Shown here in pieces: positions 1-10,900 of a stretch of 64,000 nt of DNA (the first letter of the stretch is position 1; each line of letters starts with the position of its first letter). Source of the stretch: Ostrinia nubilalis. Taxonomy: Eukaryota; Arthropoda; Insecta; Lepidoptera; Crambidae. The notes beneath the pieces were generated by a model, which was not told where the DNA came from, ran no database searches, and worked only from the letters and a program-made list of their open reading frames with translations. The stretch is from contig NC_087111.1 in assembly GCF_963855985.1 (NCBI RefSeq), positions 4,903,001 through 4,967,000 on the forward strand, given 5' to 3'. Made by a program: the position numbers and the translations under genes.

Positions 1-391
1 TCTTGATCTGGACCACGTTGTTGACAAGGGACTTGTGGACGATAAACCCGACACCACGGTACCCGGTGATTCTTAGCACCTCTCGCCCCACCGTTACCGT
101 GACCGCTACCGTGGCCCGGGATAGTGGGGCCGCCGGGGACTAGGGGCCGTGTTTTTTTGTGTCTCTTCATGAGGGGATTTTGCCTTAATCGCCACGCTTG
201 GCAGGCGGGTTAGCGATCGCAGTTTTTTTTTGTGAGGTTTCGCACGCAGACGCTGCTGCCCGTCCGGTGCTGCAGGGATTTTGTCGCCTATTACGACACG
301 CCTCCTGTTGGCGGTGGGGAAGAGTATTCTTCATGGCCGTCCCCCCCACACGGCACTTGTTGTTTACGTGTTTAAAAATAATAAGTGGCAA
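1..391 (-). mobile_element. RTE-type LINE, 5' portion with start of endonuclease
   Basis: Read on the minus strand, the segment nearest the window edge (about 1-75) translates to VGFIVHKSLVNNVVQIK, which matches the early part of the endonuclease of RTE/BovB-type LINEs. The sequence before it (about 80-391) resembles the GC-rich leader of the same LINE, whose later parts recur many times in this window. The element continues past the left edge, so its length is unknown. No intact reading frame is present here. It lies downstream of the broken P450 copy and may mark where that copy was cut. Clade assignment is from remembered protein similarity. Confidence 0.6.
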
Positions 392-399
392 ACCTCAGG

Positions 400-1180
400 A
401 CAAAGTATAAGTAAGTGATTGTTGCAAGCAATAAAGAGAAAGTATAGCAGACTGATTTATGTAACTAATGAACAAAGAAGGAAAAGTAACATGATGATTA
501 TTTTTATTTAGTTTACAAACTAATACTGAATTTAGCAGATTGATTGTTGAAACTAATGAAGAAGAAAAACTATGGCAGGCTGATTGTTAAACTTTTAAAG
601 AGAAAGTGTATGCTTCTTAAAATTAATGAAGAAGAGAGATAAACTAATAAAGAAGAATATTTTTGTCGGACTGATTTTATAATTAAAAAACAGACTGATT
701 TTTTTGTCCCATTACATTCTTAAAATTTAAATAAAATAGTTAAGAAAAAGATACAGTATTTTATTGTTTTCACATCTCTGACTCTTATTGTATATAAAAC
801 ATTTCAAATGTAGAAAGTTATTTCATTAAAAGGTCCATACAGCTAAATAGCCCTGTAGAGTTTATCGTTTCTTTGAGATACAGCAGATCCGCTGCCCGGA
901 AACTGAAGTCAACTTAAATAAGCCATACATTTTACCTTCCTGATACAACATTTCTGCAGCTCGATATTAAAAAATCAATTGCTGTAACTAGTCAAAAGTC
1001 AATGAAGTAGTAACTCTAGAATATTCCAATCACCTTTATTAAATAAAGTTTAATTAGTAGAAAAAACATGTAAAATTTCAGCTTTCTAACTTTCTTAATT
1101 TAAGATTTATGAATTTTTGAAATAGTTTTTTTGCTCTGGTGTAAAATCGGACTTTTTGAGATACGACAAAATCGCTTTCT
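400..1180. other. AT-rich stretch, no gene seen
   Basis: This is strongly AT-rich sequence containing loosely repeated phrases around 'aactaatgaa' and 'gaagaa' at 460-660. No P450 exons 5 to 10 were found here, although they should follow exon 4 of the truncated copy if that gene were complete. Confidence 0.5.
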
Positions 1181-1614
1181 GCCTTCGATATGGTCTCAAG
1201 AGCGTTATGCTTGGTATACGTCCAGTGGTCGAAGGGGCCCTTCCCTACTTCTGGCTCCAAATCCTTTACCAGTTTCCGTGCCTGTTTATTAAAGACACCC
1301 ATGAAACTGTCCATCACAGTTTGACTGAAGGCCGGATTCAGCAGCTTTCTTTGAATCTTCCAAGTTGACGCTGGAGAAATACAAAACGACACTACTTAAC
1401 AACTTTTAAGCCCGGTTTTAATCCAGGGCGAAGCGGAGCAGCAAAGTTTTGAATAACCAATCAGATTTCCTGGCGAGAGCTCTCGGACGAACTTTGACGA
1501 GAGTGTACATGCGGCATAACAAAAATGTTCCCACGAAATGTATTCCCACCGTACGAGAGAGCCGTTGACACGAGCGTTGTTGACGACATGAAGTTTCTTT
1601 ACTTACGTGGTCGT

Positions 1615-1860
1615 CATGTCATAGACCTCCCCAATGATTTTCATAATGATCGGTTGGTAGCGGCCTGCATATAGCGCCTTCCTGCTACTTTTATGAGGTC
1701 GGCGACCGACGTGCGACGGTCCACCTGTGGGTAGACGTCCTACGCTGCGCTTGCTTGTACGTGGTCTCCTCCACTCTAGAACCTTGCTGCCCCATCAGCC
1801 GTCAGAACGGCGTACTTTGTACTCTGCCTATTGCCACTTTAGCTTCAGTAATCTACATTT
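1615..1860 (-). repeat. RTE LINE 3' fragment in P450 pseudogene intron 3
   Basis: The sequence matches, as a complement, the RTE 3' coding end seen at 37590-37830 and 40570-40875, including the 'tggtagcggcctgcat' phrase. It is degraded, with no open frame. It lies between exons 3 and 4 of the truncated P450. Confidence 0.6.
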
Positions 1861-2154
1861 TTATGTAATGTGTGTTGTTTCTAACCTCTAGCCGTAATGA
1901 GTCCGTCCCCACCCCACGGTCTTCCAAAGTCATAGACGCCGTCCTTCTCTAAAGAGGTGTTGGTTATCGTGAAGATATCATCAGGATCCGTCACAACTGA
2001 AAAAGTATACAAGTACATACCCGTCACAGTTTCAGTAAATTACACATATTATAGATGTTTCTTTGGTACGAGTACAAGATTTTTTATTTCGAAGTTGTTT
2101 GAGTTCAAGGGATTCACCAGTTTATATCTTAAATTACCTACAAAAAAATTATAA

Positions 2155-2281
2155 GGCTGCTGGGTTGCACCACCCAACTTTGACCATAACTTTGACGATA
2201 ACCGGTGCTTTTTGTATGGATTTTGACAGATTTTTGACGTTTGTCAAAGTTAAAGTAAGATGGTGCAAGTGCAACCCAGCC
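2155..2281. mobile_element. MITE, 127 bp, TAA target duplication
   Basis: The terminal inverted repeats are near-identical: the left begins GGCTGCTGGGTTGCACCA and the right, complemented, reads GGCTGGGTTGCACTTGCACC. TAA flanks both sides. The 3-bp TWA duplication suits a PIF/Harbinger-type MITE. It lies in intron 2 of the P450 pseudogene. Confidence 0.6.
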
Positions 2282-2448
2282 TAAGTAATTATGAAATGAG
2301 CTGTTTCATCTTAACGGTTTTAACTGACTGTCAAATATTTGTACGTAATTAAATATTTCTGTTGAATGTTTGATTGTTCTTTGACCATTAAAATACATTT
2401 TTTCCTGATGATGATTACCTAATTTCTGTTAAATAGGTACCTATATCT

Positions 2449-2480
2449 ACCCGTGCGAAGCCGGGGCGGGCCGCTAGTAA
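2449..2480 (+). repeat. Helitron-like 3' end
   Basis: A short GC-rich hairpin (cgaagccggggcgggccg) is followed by CTAGT, the arrangement expected at a Helitron 3' end and shared with the copies near 16430 and 62432. Only the end is visible; it sits just beside the donor of P450 pseudogene exon 2. Confidence 0.35.
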
Positions 2481-3255
2481 AATCATGAAACTCACTATAA
2501 ATAGTCCTAGGCCCAAGTGAAGCTGCAACTACTCCGCCTTTAGCATAACTGTTGCTCGCAAAATCGTTTAAGACACGCCACAGATCTGAAAAATCGTATC
2601 AGTTCATGTACAACCTGGTTTAAGTTAACTGCGCACCTGATCTGGCAGCCGTGACGTCACATCGACGCTCTGGTACGGACAGGCGAATGCGCGGAGATGA
2701 GCGGGTGAGCGAGGGAGAGTCGCATTCCAGTGAGGTGCGTAGTTTCGATCGGGTTGTACTACCGTATTCACAAACGATGCTTGCTTATTATGTGAAGCCG
2801 TAAATCAAACGCACAACCACAGAATATTTAATGTACTAACCTACAATAAGACGTATTTCAAATATTTTAGAATTTACGCTCAAATTATAAATGTTACAGT
2901 CAAAACTCATAATCGGTCAAAACCATTTTTGAGTCCAAAACATTTTATTTGAGTTTTTATCAAAATTTTGTTTGTCACTTACTTCAAGTTGTTACAATTT
3001 TTAAAGCTAACAAAGAAAAACTTACGGCTGCTGTCTCCTATGAGTTGTAGTGCATGTCCCACAATAGGTAAGCCCCCAGGGACCATCGGAGGTTCGTTGT
3101 CCGTGTCAGGACAACTCTTCTTCCAAAGATAGTAAGAGAACAACACACACACCACACATACCAGTATCGGTACTAAGAACGCCATTGTGAATCGAGCTGC
3201 AATTTTTTTTGTTTAAAAAGAATATTAGTCATTTGTATTTGCACAAATTACTAAA

Positions 3256-3413
3256 GCTTCAACCACACCAACGCGTGCAGACCGCCATCGCCACGATCAT
3301 AGGCCAATGACAGGTCGCGCGGACTGTCATGCATGGCCATGGGTCGCGCAACCTGTCTTTGGCCTATGATCGCGCCGGCGCCGATCTGCACGCGTTGGTG
3401 TGGTTGTTGAAGC
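3256..3413. repeat. 158-bp GC-rich hairpin element in pseudogene promoter
   Basis: The two halves are inverted copies: 3256 on reads gcttcaaccacaccaacgcg and the right end reads the complement up to 3413. The arms carry a CGCGTG(C)AG-rich core and are far more GC-rich than the surroundings. The flanking DNA matches the upstream region of the intact P450 (13740-13830), where this hairpin is absent. It was therefore inserted, or amplified, about 70 bp upstream of the duplicated start codon. Confidence 0.65.
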
Positions 3414-3419
3414 ATTATA

Positions 3420-4986
3420 GCCCCTCGTACTAAGCTAAATAAACTTGTATCACGAATGGGCTCACCACAATAGTCGAGCGTCAGAGGTGTTCGAACCCAC
3501 GTTCGAGGATCACGAATCAGCCAGTTCAAATAATAACTTTAGATAAGGGTAGCACAATAAGTTGTTTTCAGAACAAGCTGCAGCCAATAAATAAACAAAT
3601 GTATTGCAAAACAAAACAAAAATAGGTATATTTCGGTAATTATTTAACTTTCCTCTAAACTTGACCCTTTCACCTTAATTTCGTAAAGTGACAGAAAGAA
3701 ACAGCGTAGAATTAAAACAATGGAGGCGTTTGATTGACATGGCGATTGAAAACACAAATTATGTAGATTTATCAACATTTATTATTTATATTATTATAAC
3801 GACTTAAAATTAATTCTTACAATAAATTATAGATACACGTTTTAGTAAAAAAAAACAGTGGATTCTTTTACGTAATTTCATTAGGATTTTTTTAGTAACA
3901 TCGATATTAAACATGAACAGATGAAAAATTGAATTTGTCGCGTTAAGTAAAAAATATGTACGTAATTTCTAAGTAACTAATAATATAGGTACACATTAAT
4001 TGTTTATTGATGAAAAAACGTTTATTAATTAATTTATAATAATATAATTATCTACTGCTACTAAATACAACAACTTTCAATTGAAATCAGCCCCTTGGCT
4101 GTTCCTTAACGGGACTATTCCCCACTGCAACTCCTGTGAGGCCAGGATCTACAGCTTGACCGCCAATAAAAACCCAACCAGTGAAGGTTAAGTTTGTCCC
4201 GGGGGAAAGTTATCAGCCAAGGAAGAAAATCGAGAATTTACCGGAATTAAATTTTACTGGTTTTCAGCTAAGAAGTCAGTATAATAATATCTAATGGCCC
4301 GCCATCCGCGGACAGATTGAGCAGTTATCCAGTGATAAACATAATAACTAGACCGCTTCCGCATTCATAGTCAACAGCTTGAAGCTGCCATTGATAACTG
4401 CTGGAGCAGTTGGAATTAACTGCTCAACAAGTTAAGCGCGCGCGACGTAGAATAAAGAACGCGAGCGGCTCATTTATTTAACTAGGTAATCTTAGTTTCA
4501 AATATTAATTATTTATTTGTTTAACTTCTGATTTGGTTAGTGAATTGGCTATTTCGAAGAATTTACAAGGAGATTTAAATCAGAAGATAGCAAAACTACA
4601 GTTCACACTAAAAAGATAGGTAGGGCCGCAGAGAGCGAGATAGATATAAGTAGGTATTTGACTCAAGTTTTTGTTCCAACTCTGCCCTCCATTTTTATCT
4701 TTAGCTTCATGGTTTACATCAAACGTTGTCACTAGTAAGCGCGTAAGAAAGTGACACGGACTGTACAGCGCTGCTAGTGGAAACTTTGAAGAACTAAAAT
4801 TTTCATATTAATTTTTAAAAGCGCTCACTAGTGAGGAAGTTTAATGTAAACTTACACTAAGCCCTCAGAGCAGCTAAAATTAACCAGCGTCTACATTAAT
4901 GCTGACTTTTTGTCTAACAAATAATACATTATTTCGACTTTAATCGCTCTCATAAATGGACATAAAAGTAATAAAACAGACTAGCT
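3420..4986. other. intergenic region between the two P450 copies
   Basis: Positions 3571-3600 resemble the upstream region of the intact P450. The rest is AT-rich with no supported gene. A copy of the ~190-bp interspersed repeat described at 10972 lies at about 4107-4225. A possible polyadenylation signal for the intact P450 (AATAAA on the minus strand) is at 4473-4478, about 510 bp past its stop. An ATAA-rich stretch runs from 3770 to 4070. Confidence 0.5.
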
Positions 4987-7900
4987 CTAATGCCGTTTCT
5001 CAATGCTGACGTAGTAACCTGACGCTGGCTTCAGCATCACGTCCAATTTGAGTTCTAGTTGTGTGTGGTCACCCTTGAAGCGGTATTTACGGAGCACATG
5101 TGAGAGGGTTGTCTTCATCGACATGTAGGCGTAGGTTTTGCCTGAAACAGTTACAAAAATACAGTGAAACGTTCTGATAATGAGCTAATACTTAATATTA
5201 TCGTTAGATTAAAGTAAATTACTAAGGGATTAATTTTCTAGATAGGGCGGGATATTATTTCCACCTCTCACACCCACCGCTGCAACTCCTGTGTAGCCAG
5301 TATCTACAGCTTAAACTGTCATTGGACTCGCAACGAAGTTAATCAGAAGAACAAGTTTAGTTCGAAGTTAAGGTTTGACAGGCGACCGGTTGAACTGGTC
5401 CATGTCTGCACCCCATTCGTCGTACCTAATAATACTGAAGCCTCGCTTCCAAGTTTGTAAAAAACCACAGATTACAGAAACTAAGGGAGATGTGACAAGG
5501 GGGCGTGGCCGATGTCGCAGCAATATGCCCAAAAACAGAACACATTTCTCGTGAATGCAATGATGACAGCAGCGACGTCATAAAGTAAACAGTTTACATT
5601 GCTTGCGTAGTACTAAAGATTATTCGAACGCCGAGTACTGATACCGCAGTGGATAATGAGCACATATTTTGATTACTTTGTGTGCGTGATTTTCTAATGC
5701 GACACTGAGTTACGAGCTCAGCGCATTAGTTGGCATCTCTCTATATCTCTATGTCAAAAACCCCAACTAAGTCTACGATTTGAATTTTAAAATAACCTAC
5801 CTATACACATCCTCCTTCCCAAGCTAAAGGCTGCAAACGCGTTAGAGTTGTCTGGCAGACTGGCCTGATCCATCCACCGGTCGGGGTTGAATTGGTCCAC
5901 GTCTGCCCCCCACATGGGGTGCTTGTGGATACCGAACAGAAATAAGAAGCAGGTCCGACCAGCTGCTAGCGTGTAGTTTTCTGTAAAAGATTTAAGAAAT
6001 TATTACAAGGATATAATTCGATGGGTGCCGGGAATAAAGCCGCAATCGACAAAACACAATTTTACAGGAGAAGAAATTTAGTGTCAATTTTGAATAATTC
6101 TAAACTACGAGGCGTATCAAAACGGTTTGTATATCAAACGATGCGTTATTTTTTCTGGAGTAACATTTAATGTGCATAAGGTTTATAGTGCTTAGAATAT
6201 ACTTTAAAAAAGGTAGAAATACATATTGCCGCTTCATACATTGATAGTCGGTTCCGTAAGAGTCCATTGTGGTTTTATTCCGGTAAAAAGTGTGCAATTA
6301 ATCAAACAGCAATAGTGTATTGCAGCCTCGGGCGCTGATCTGAAGGATACAGTAATAGCCGTTTGCTTGTAGAAGATTTAAATAAAAGTTTTAACATTGT
6401 ATATGACACGATTATTCCGGTCAACAAATTTTAAATGATGAATGGGAATAACGATTCAATATCCATAGTGCTTTTGGTAAATCGGGCAGTTTCAAAGATA
6501 AAATTCTGAAAAAAATTCAAAAGGTGTATAGGGACCCGCAGTTTACTAAAATCACTTAATCGGAAAACTGTTGCTATGACTATTGCGGCTTTATTCCAGG
6601 CACCCATCGAATTATATTACGAGTAGTAATCGCGATTCGGCAATCGTTAAATAGGGCTTTGATTCATTCAACTGTATGGGGGTGAAGTGACAACTGGCAA
6701 AAAATTGCAGGCAAAAACTATAACTCATAAAACTTATATATTTTTGCAAGTAGGCTTTTAAAACGCGTTTTTACACGTCCCAGTATTAACCCTACCACTG
6801 CTTCAGGACAATAAATGGGCCAGTGTTTGTCAGCCTCTTTTTCAAGGGTTTACAGTCTGGGTTCGATAATCCGTAGCCGTAGACAGAGTAAAAATAACGA
6901 ATATTGGGCAAATGTTCAGCAGTGGACTGCTATAGGGTGATGGTCATTCAATCATTTGAACAACAAATTAATTTCTTTCTACAGTACTACGAGTATGTGA
7001 AGCTACGATGTTTACTGTGATCCCTTACTCAGTTGCACGTTTCTGTCCAGCCGCCTGGCCAGCACCGGCACGATCGTGTACATCCTCATGCTCTCCTTCA
7101 GGACTGCCTCCAGGTACACCAGTTGGGAGAGGTCGTGCTTCTCCACGTCACGGTCTGAGTCGCCGAACACGTCTTTTAATCTGGAAAGTATAGATAGTTT
7201 GGTAAACTTCGAACTCCTCCTATGTTCTTCTGTACGGCTAGCACGAAAAATTTTCGAGTTCAAATCGTTTGCGTACTCGAATCGGCATCAAAAGATTTAG
7301 TACGAAAACTACAACAGCGCCCTTGTGAACGTGTCGTAAAGTGAACTTAGTGTGAGAAATGGTTGCATGAAACTTATTTTGAGAATCAAAATTGTCACGT
7401 TATCGTTTAATTCGAAGGTTTAGTATCGAATTTTATCGAATACGCAAACGATTCGAAGACGAAAGTTGTTCATGCTAGAGGTACTGATTAATTTCGTTGC
7501 GGCTTTCCCCCGGGACGAACTTGACCTTCGCTGGTTGAGTTTTTATTGGCAGTCAAGCTGTAGATCCTGGCTATGCAGAAGTTGCAGCGGTGGGATCGAG
7601 AGGTGTGACTAGTCCAGTTGGCTATCGTGGAAAGTGTAAGCCAAATCCTTTATTTGGTAAATTAAAGAGGGTTTTGCTCATGCAGTGGAGACTTAATAAC
7701 CTGATGATGATAATACTGATGGCCGTTGGGGCAGAAAAGTTCTCGAATGGCAACCACGGACCGGAGCTCCCACTAAGTGGATCAACGATCTGGTGAATGT
7801 CGCAGGAAGCACTTGAATGCGCCGGCAGTACAGTACTAGTCGTTGTGAAAATCCTTAGGGGAGGCCTTTGCCCACTGTATAGCTGTGGACGTCTTTAGTT

Positions 7901-10900
7901 GAAATGATGATGATGATGATATACTTACTCCTGGTAGACCTTCTCCTGCGCCTCAGGATGAGACCCCAGCAGCAGAAGCGTGAACATTAACACGTTAGCC
8001 GACGTGTCGTGGCCGCCCACAATCATCGTGTCCACATGCTCTCGTATCTCTCTGTCATTCAACACTCCCTTCTCCACGGATAACTCAAGGAGTAGATCCA
8101 TGAAGGCTTTAAATTTTTTGCCTGGAATTCAGAAATTAACCGTTAGAAGTCGTAGAGCTAATGTTCAAAGTTAGAATAATTTATACCTACCCTTTTTATA
8201 AGGTCAACTTAGATACTTTTTAAGTGTTACTTTATCTTCGAAGCTTCTTATCAACAACGTTGGAAGCATTTTTTAATAGTTGGATAGTAGTGCATAATTG
8301 AATTAAATTCACCAGAAGCTTAATTAAAATTTAAAGAATAAGTATACTTCTCACCTGAAGTATTTCCAGTTTTTCTTTCAGGGAGTATGTTATTGCTGTC
8401 GAATTCAGCCTTTCTTCTTTTGAGCACCTAAAATAAATAAAAAAACATTAAGCCAACCAATAATTTGGAAATGGCTTCGCTACAAAGTTTTTTTGTTACC
8501 CCTTAGTGAAGCGATTTCAAAATTAAAATTATCACGAATGTCACTTTGTCTACACCCCCAGATCAAAACTTAGAAACTTTGATGAGATTGGTTTATAGGA
8601 TTTTTTTATGCATAACAAGGCAGGTATTTGACCACAATCGCACCTGGTATGTGATGCAGTCTAGGATGGTACAATTATGTGCCCTGTAAGTGCCTATTCA
8701 GTCTAGCCTTGAAAAAGCTCGGATTATAGTCTTCGGGAAAGACAGCGAATCTACGACTCACTGGGAGCGCCCGTCGCACAGTCGCGACAGCAATATAATT
8801 ACGCGCGAGCGATAAGGATGGGTAGCTTGGGGTCATTGGACAAAATTCTACGTGCTCACGAACCAGGCTTTAGTTGCTCATTATCAGACTCACGGTATAA
8901 GACATGTTGTGCAGTATCTTCAGACAAGCGTCCTGCTTCCTCTTCACGTTGCTCCACCTGAAGGTGTGCTTGCTGTGCAGCCAGAACTTCTGGAAGCGGT
9001 CCACCATGGTATTGAAGATCTGCTCCGTCGCTGTCACGTATTGGCTGTTGAGGATGGTGTGGTCTGTGAAGTCCACGCCAAGTGCTGTCACTGGAAGTGA
9101 ACAGAATTGTTTTCGGTTAGATTTCAATCATCATCGGGTATTCTTGGTCTCACTCTCAAAACAAAATAAGTGGAGGATCTGGCCTACACTCCGCACGTAG
9201 GCCAGACGGTTCGGGGAAGACTGATGTGTCCGTCTTTGTCCCTGATCGCCTTTTACGACATTTACGGGAAGCGTTTTTTTTTATGTTCGGTGTCTGTAAC
9301 ATGAACAAGTACCTACCTACGCGTATTTTTTTACAAAATTGATTTTTATTTATGAGATGTTAAGAATCTTCGCATGATATTTTCTGTGACAACTTTATGA
9401 ATTGACAACAACATCTTGCTCTCGGATTAACCTTAGGTACTTAAATCGTTTAACGATATCGCGTAGGTAGGTACTTAAATAATTTTAAAATTTTCCCTAA
9501 TTTTACAAAAGCCTCACGCTGGCCAGATGGGTTGAGGATTTGGGGAAGCCATATTTTCGCATACTTGACCCTTAAACGAAGATTTGCCCTTTATGCCATC
9601 CATAGCAAGAGTGGAAGAATTTATCTTATACTCTGCTGAAACCAAAAAAAAGAAAGAAAAAAAAAGCCCTAAGAATCTGAAGCTATACTCACAGCATATG
9701 GTCTCAAGAGCGTTATGCCTGGTATACGTCCAGTGGTCGAAGGGGCCCTTCCCGACTTCTTTCTCCAGATCCTTCACCAGCTTCCTTGCCTGGTCGTTGA
9801 ACACGCCCAGGAAACCGTCCAGCACGATCTGACTGAAGGCCGGGTTCAGCAGCTTTCTGTGGTTCTTCCAAATTGACACTGGATATTATACAAAAACATG
9901 AGGTTACTTTAGCAAGAGCCACATTTTGAGGAGGTTTCTACTCATGTTTATAAACAATTTTTACAATGGGACCTATAGTGGTAATGAGAATAATAATAAG
10001 TATAACGGTAAAATAAGATACACTATGTTAAAAAAGAAATAATAATATTGCTCTTACTTTTGCCTGTAACGAGTCCCTCTCCAAGCCATGGTTTTGCGAA
10101 GTCATAAAAGTCGTCCTTCTCCAAACTGGTGTTGGCTACCGTGAAGAAATCATCGGGGTCTGTCACCACTGAATATAAAACAAGAAACATTATTAAGAGG
10201 TTCACCCACAATGATATTGCTTAGTTTGTGTCTAGATTTTATTTTATTTGAATAAAACTGCTGTTCTTGTTCAATAGAGTCTAGTATCACTGCGCCCGTT
10301 TTCGATCTATGGCGTTTCAATTCACCTCCCGTCCTGTACGGCTAGCACGAAAAACTTTCGAGTTCAAATCGTTTGCGTACTTGAATCGCCATCAAAAGAT
10401 TTAGTAAGAAAACTACAACAGCGCCCTTGTGAACGTGTCGTAAAGTAAAATTAGTATGAGATGTGGTTGCACGAAACTTATTTTGAGAATCAAAATTGTC
10501 ACGTTATCGTTTAATTCGAAGATTGAGTATCGAATTTTATCGAATACGCAAACGATTCGAAGACGAAAGTTGTTCATGCTAGAGGTACTGCATTCAGTGT
10601 AGGTATAGTTACTCGTAAGTATCTTTCGGTGAGCAATACCTAATACTTTTAGGCCTAAAGTTATCCTATGAATGGATCCTACACATTTTCAGCTCCGGTA
10701 GTAAAGTAGGCACATGTGCATAGTTAAACGGTAATCTATCTTACTCACTCCTATGATAATGATAAGGTAGTTACAGTGTGCAAAAGTTCCATAAAATTAC
10801 AAAACTTACCATAAATAGTCCTAGGCCCAATGGAAGCCGCCACTACCCCGCCTATGGAATAACTCTTGCTCGCCAAATCATTTACAGCACGCCATAAATC

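Larger units (their letters stand above)
1186..3185 (-). pseudogene. truncated CYP4-clan P450, exons 1-4 only
   Basis: This is a duplicate of the complete P450 at 4987-13728. Exon 1 (3026-3185, 160 bp) begins MAFLVPILVCVVC, a membrane anchor, followed by the PGGLPIVGHALQL proline-rich hinge. Exon 2 is 2496-2585 (90 bp). Exon 3 is 1886-1996 (111 bp), with VTDPDDIF and NTSLEKDG. Exon 4 is about 1186-1370, with NPAFSQTVMDSF and GKGPFDHWTYTKHNALETI. Exons 1 to 3 have exactly the same lengths as in the intact gene and all four are open. Similarity stops at the end of exon 4: the cysteine codon and splice donor found in the intact copy are replaced by unrelated sequence with a stop 30 bp on. Substrate-recognition, I-helix, K-helix and haem regions are absent, so the product could not be a working P450. 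The missing part might lie left of the window, but an RTE fragment occupies 1-391. Confidence 0.8.

Noticed and set aside
3251..3529. 92-aa minus-strand frame over the GC-rich hairpin
   Set aside because: It is made of the inverted-repeat arms plus flank; no conserved motif.
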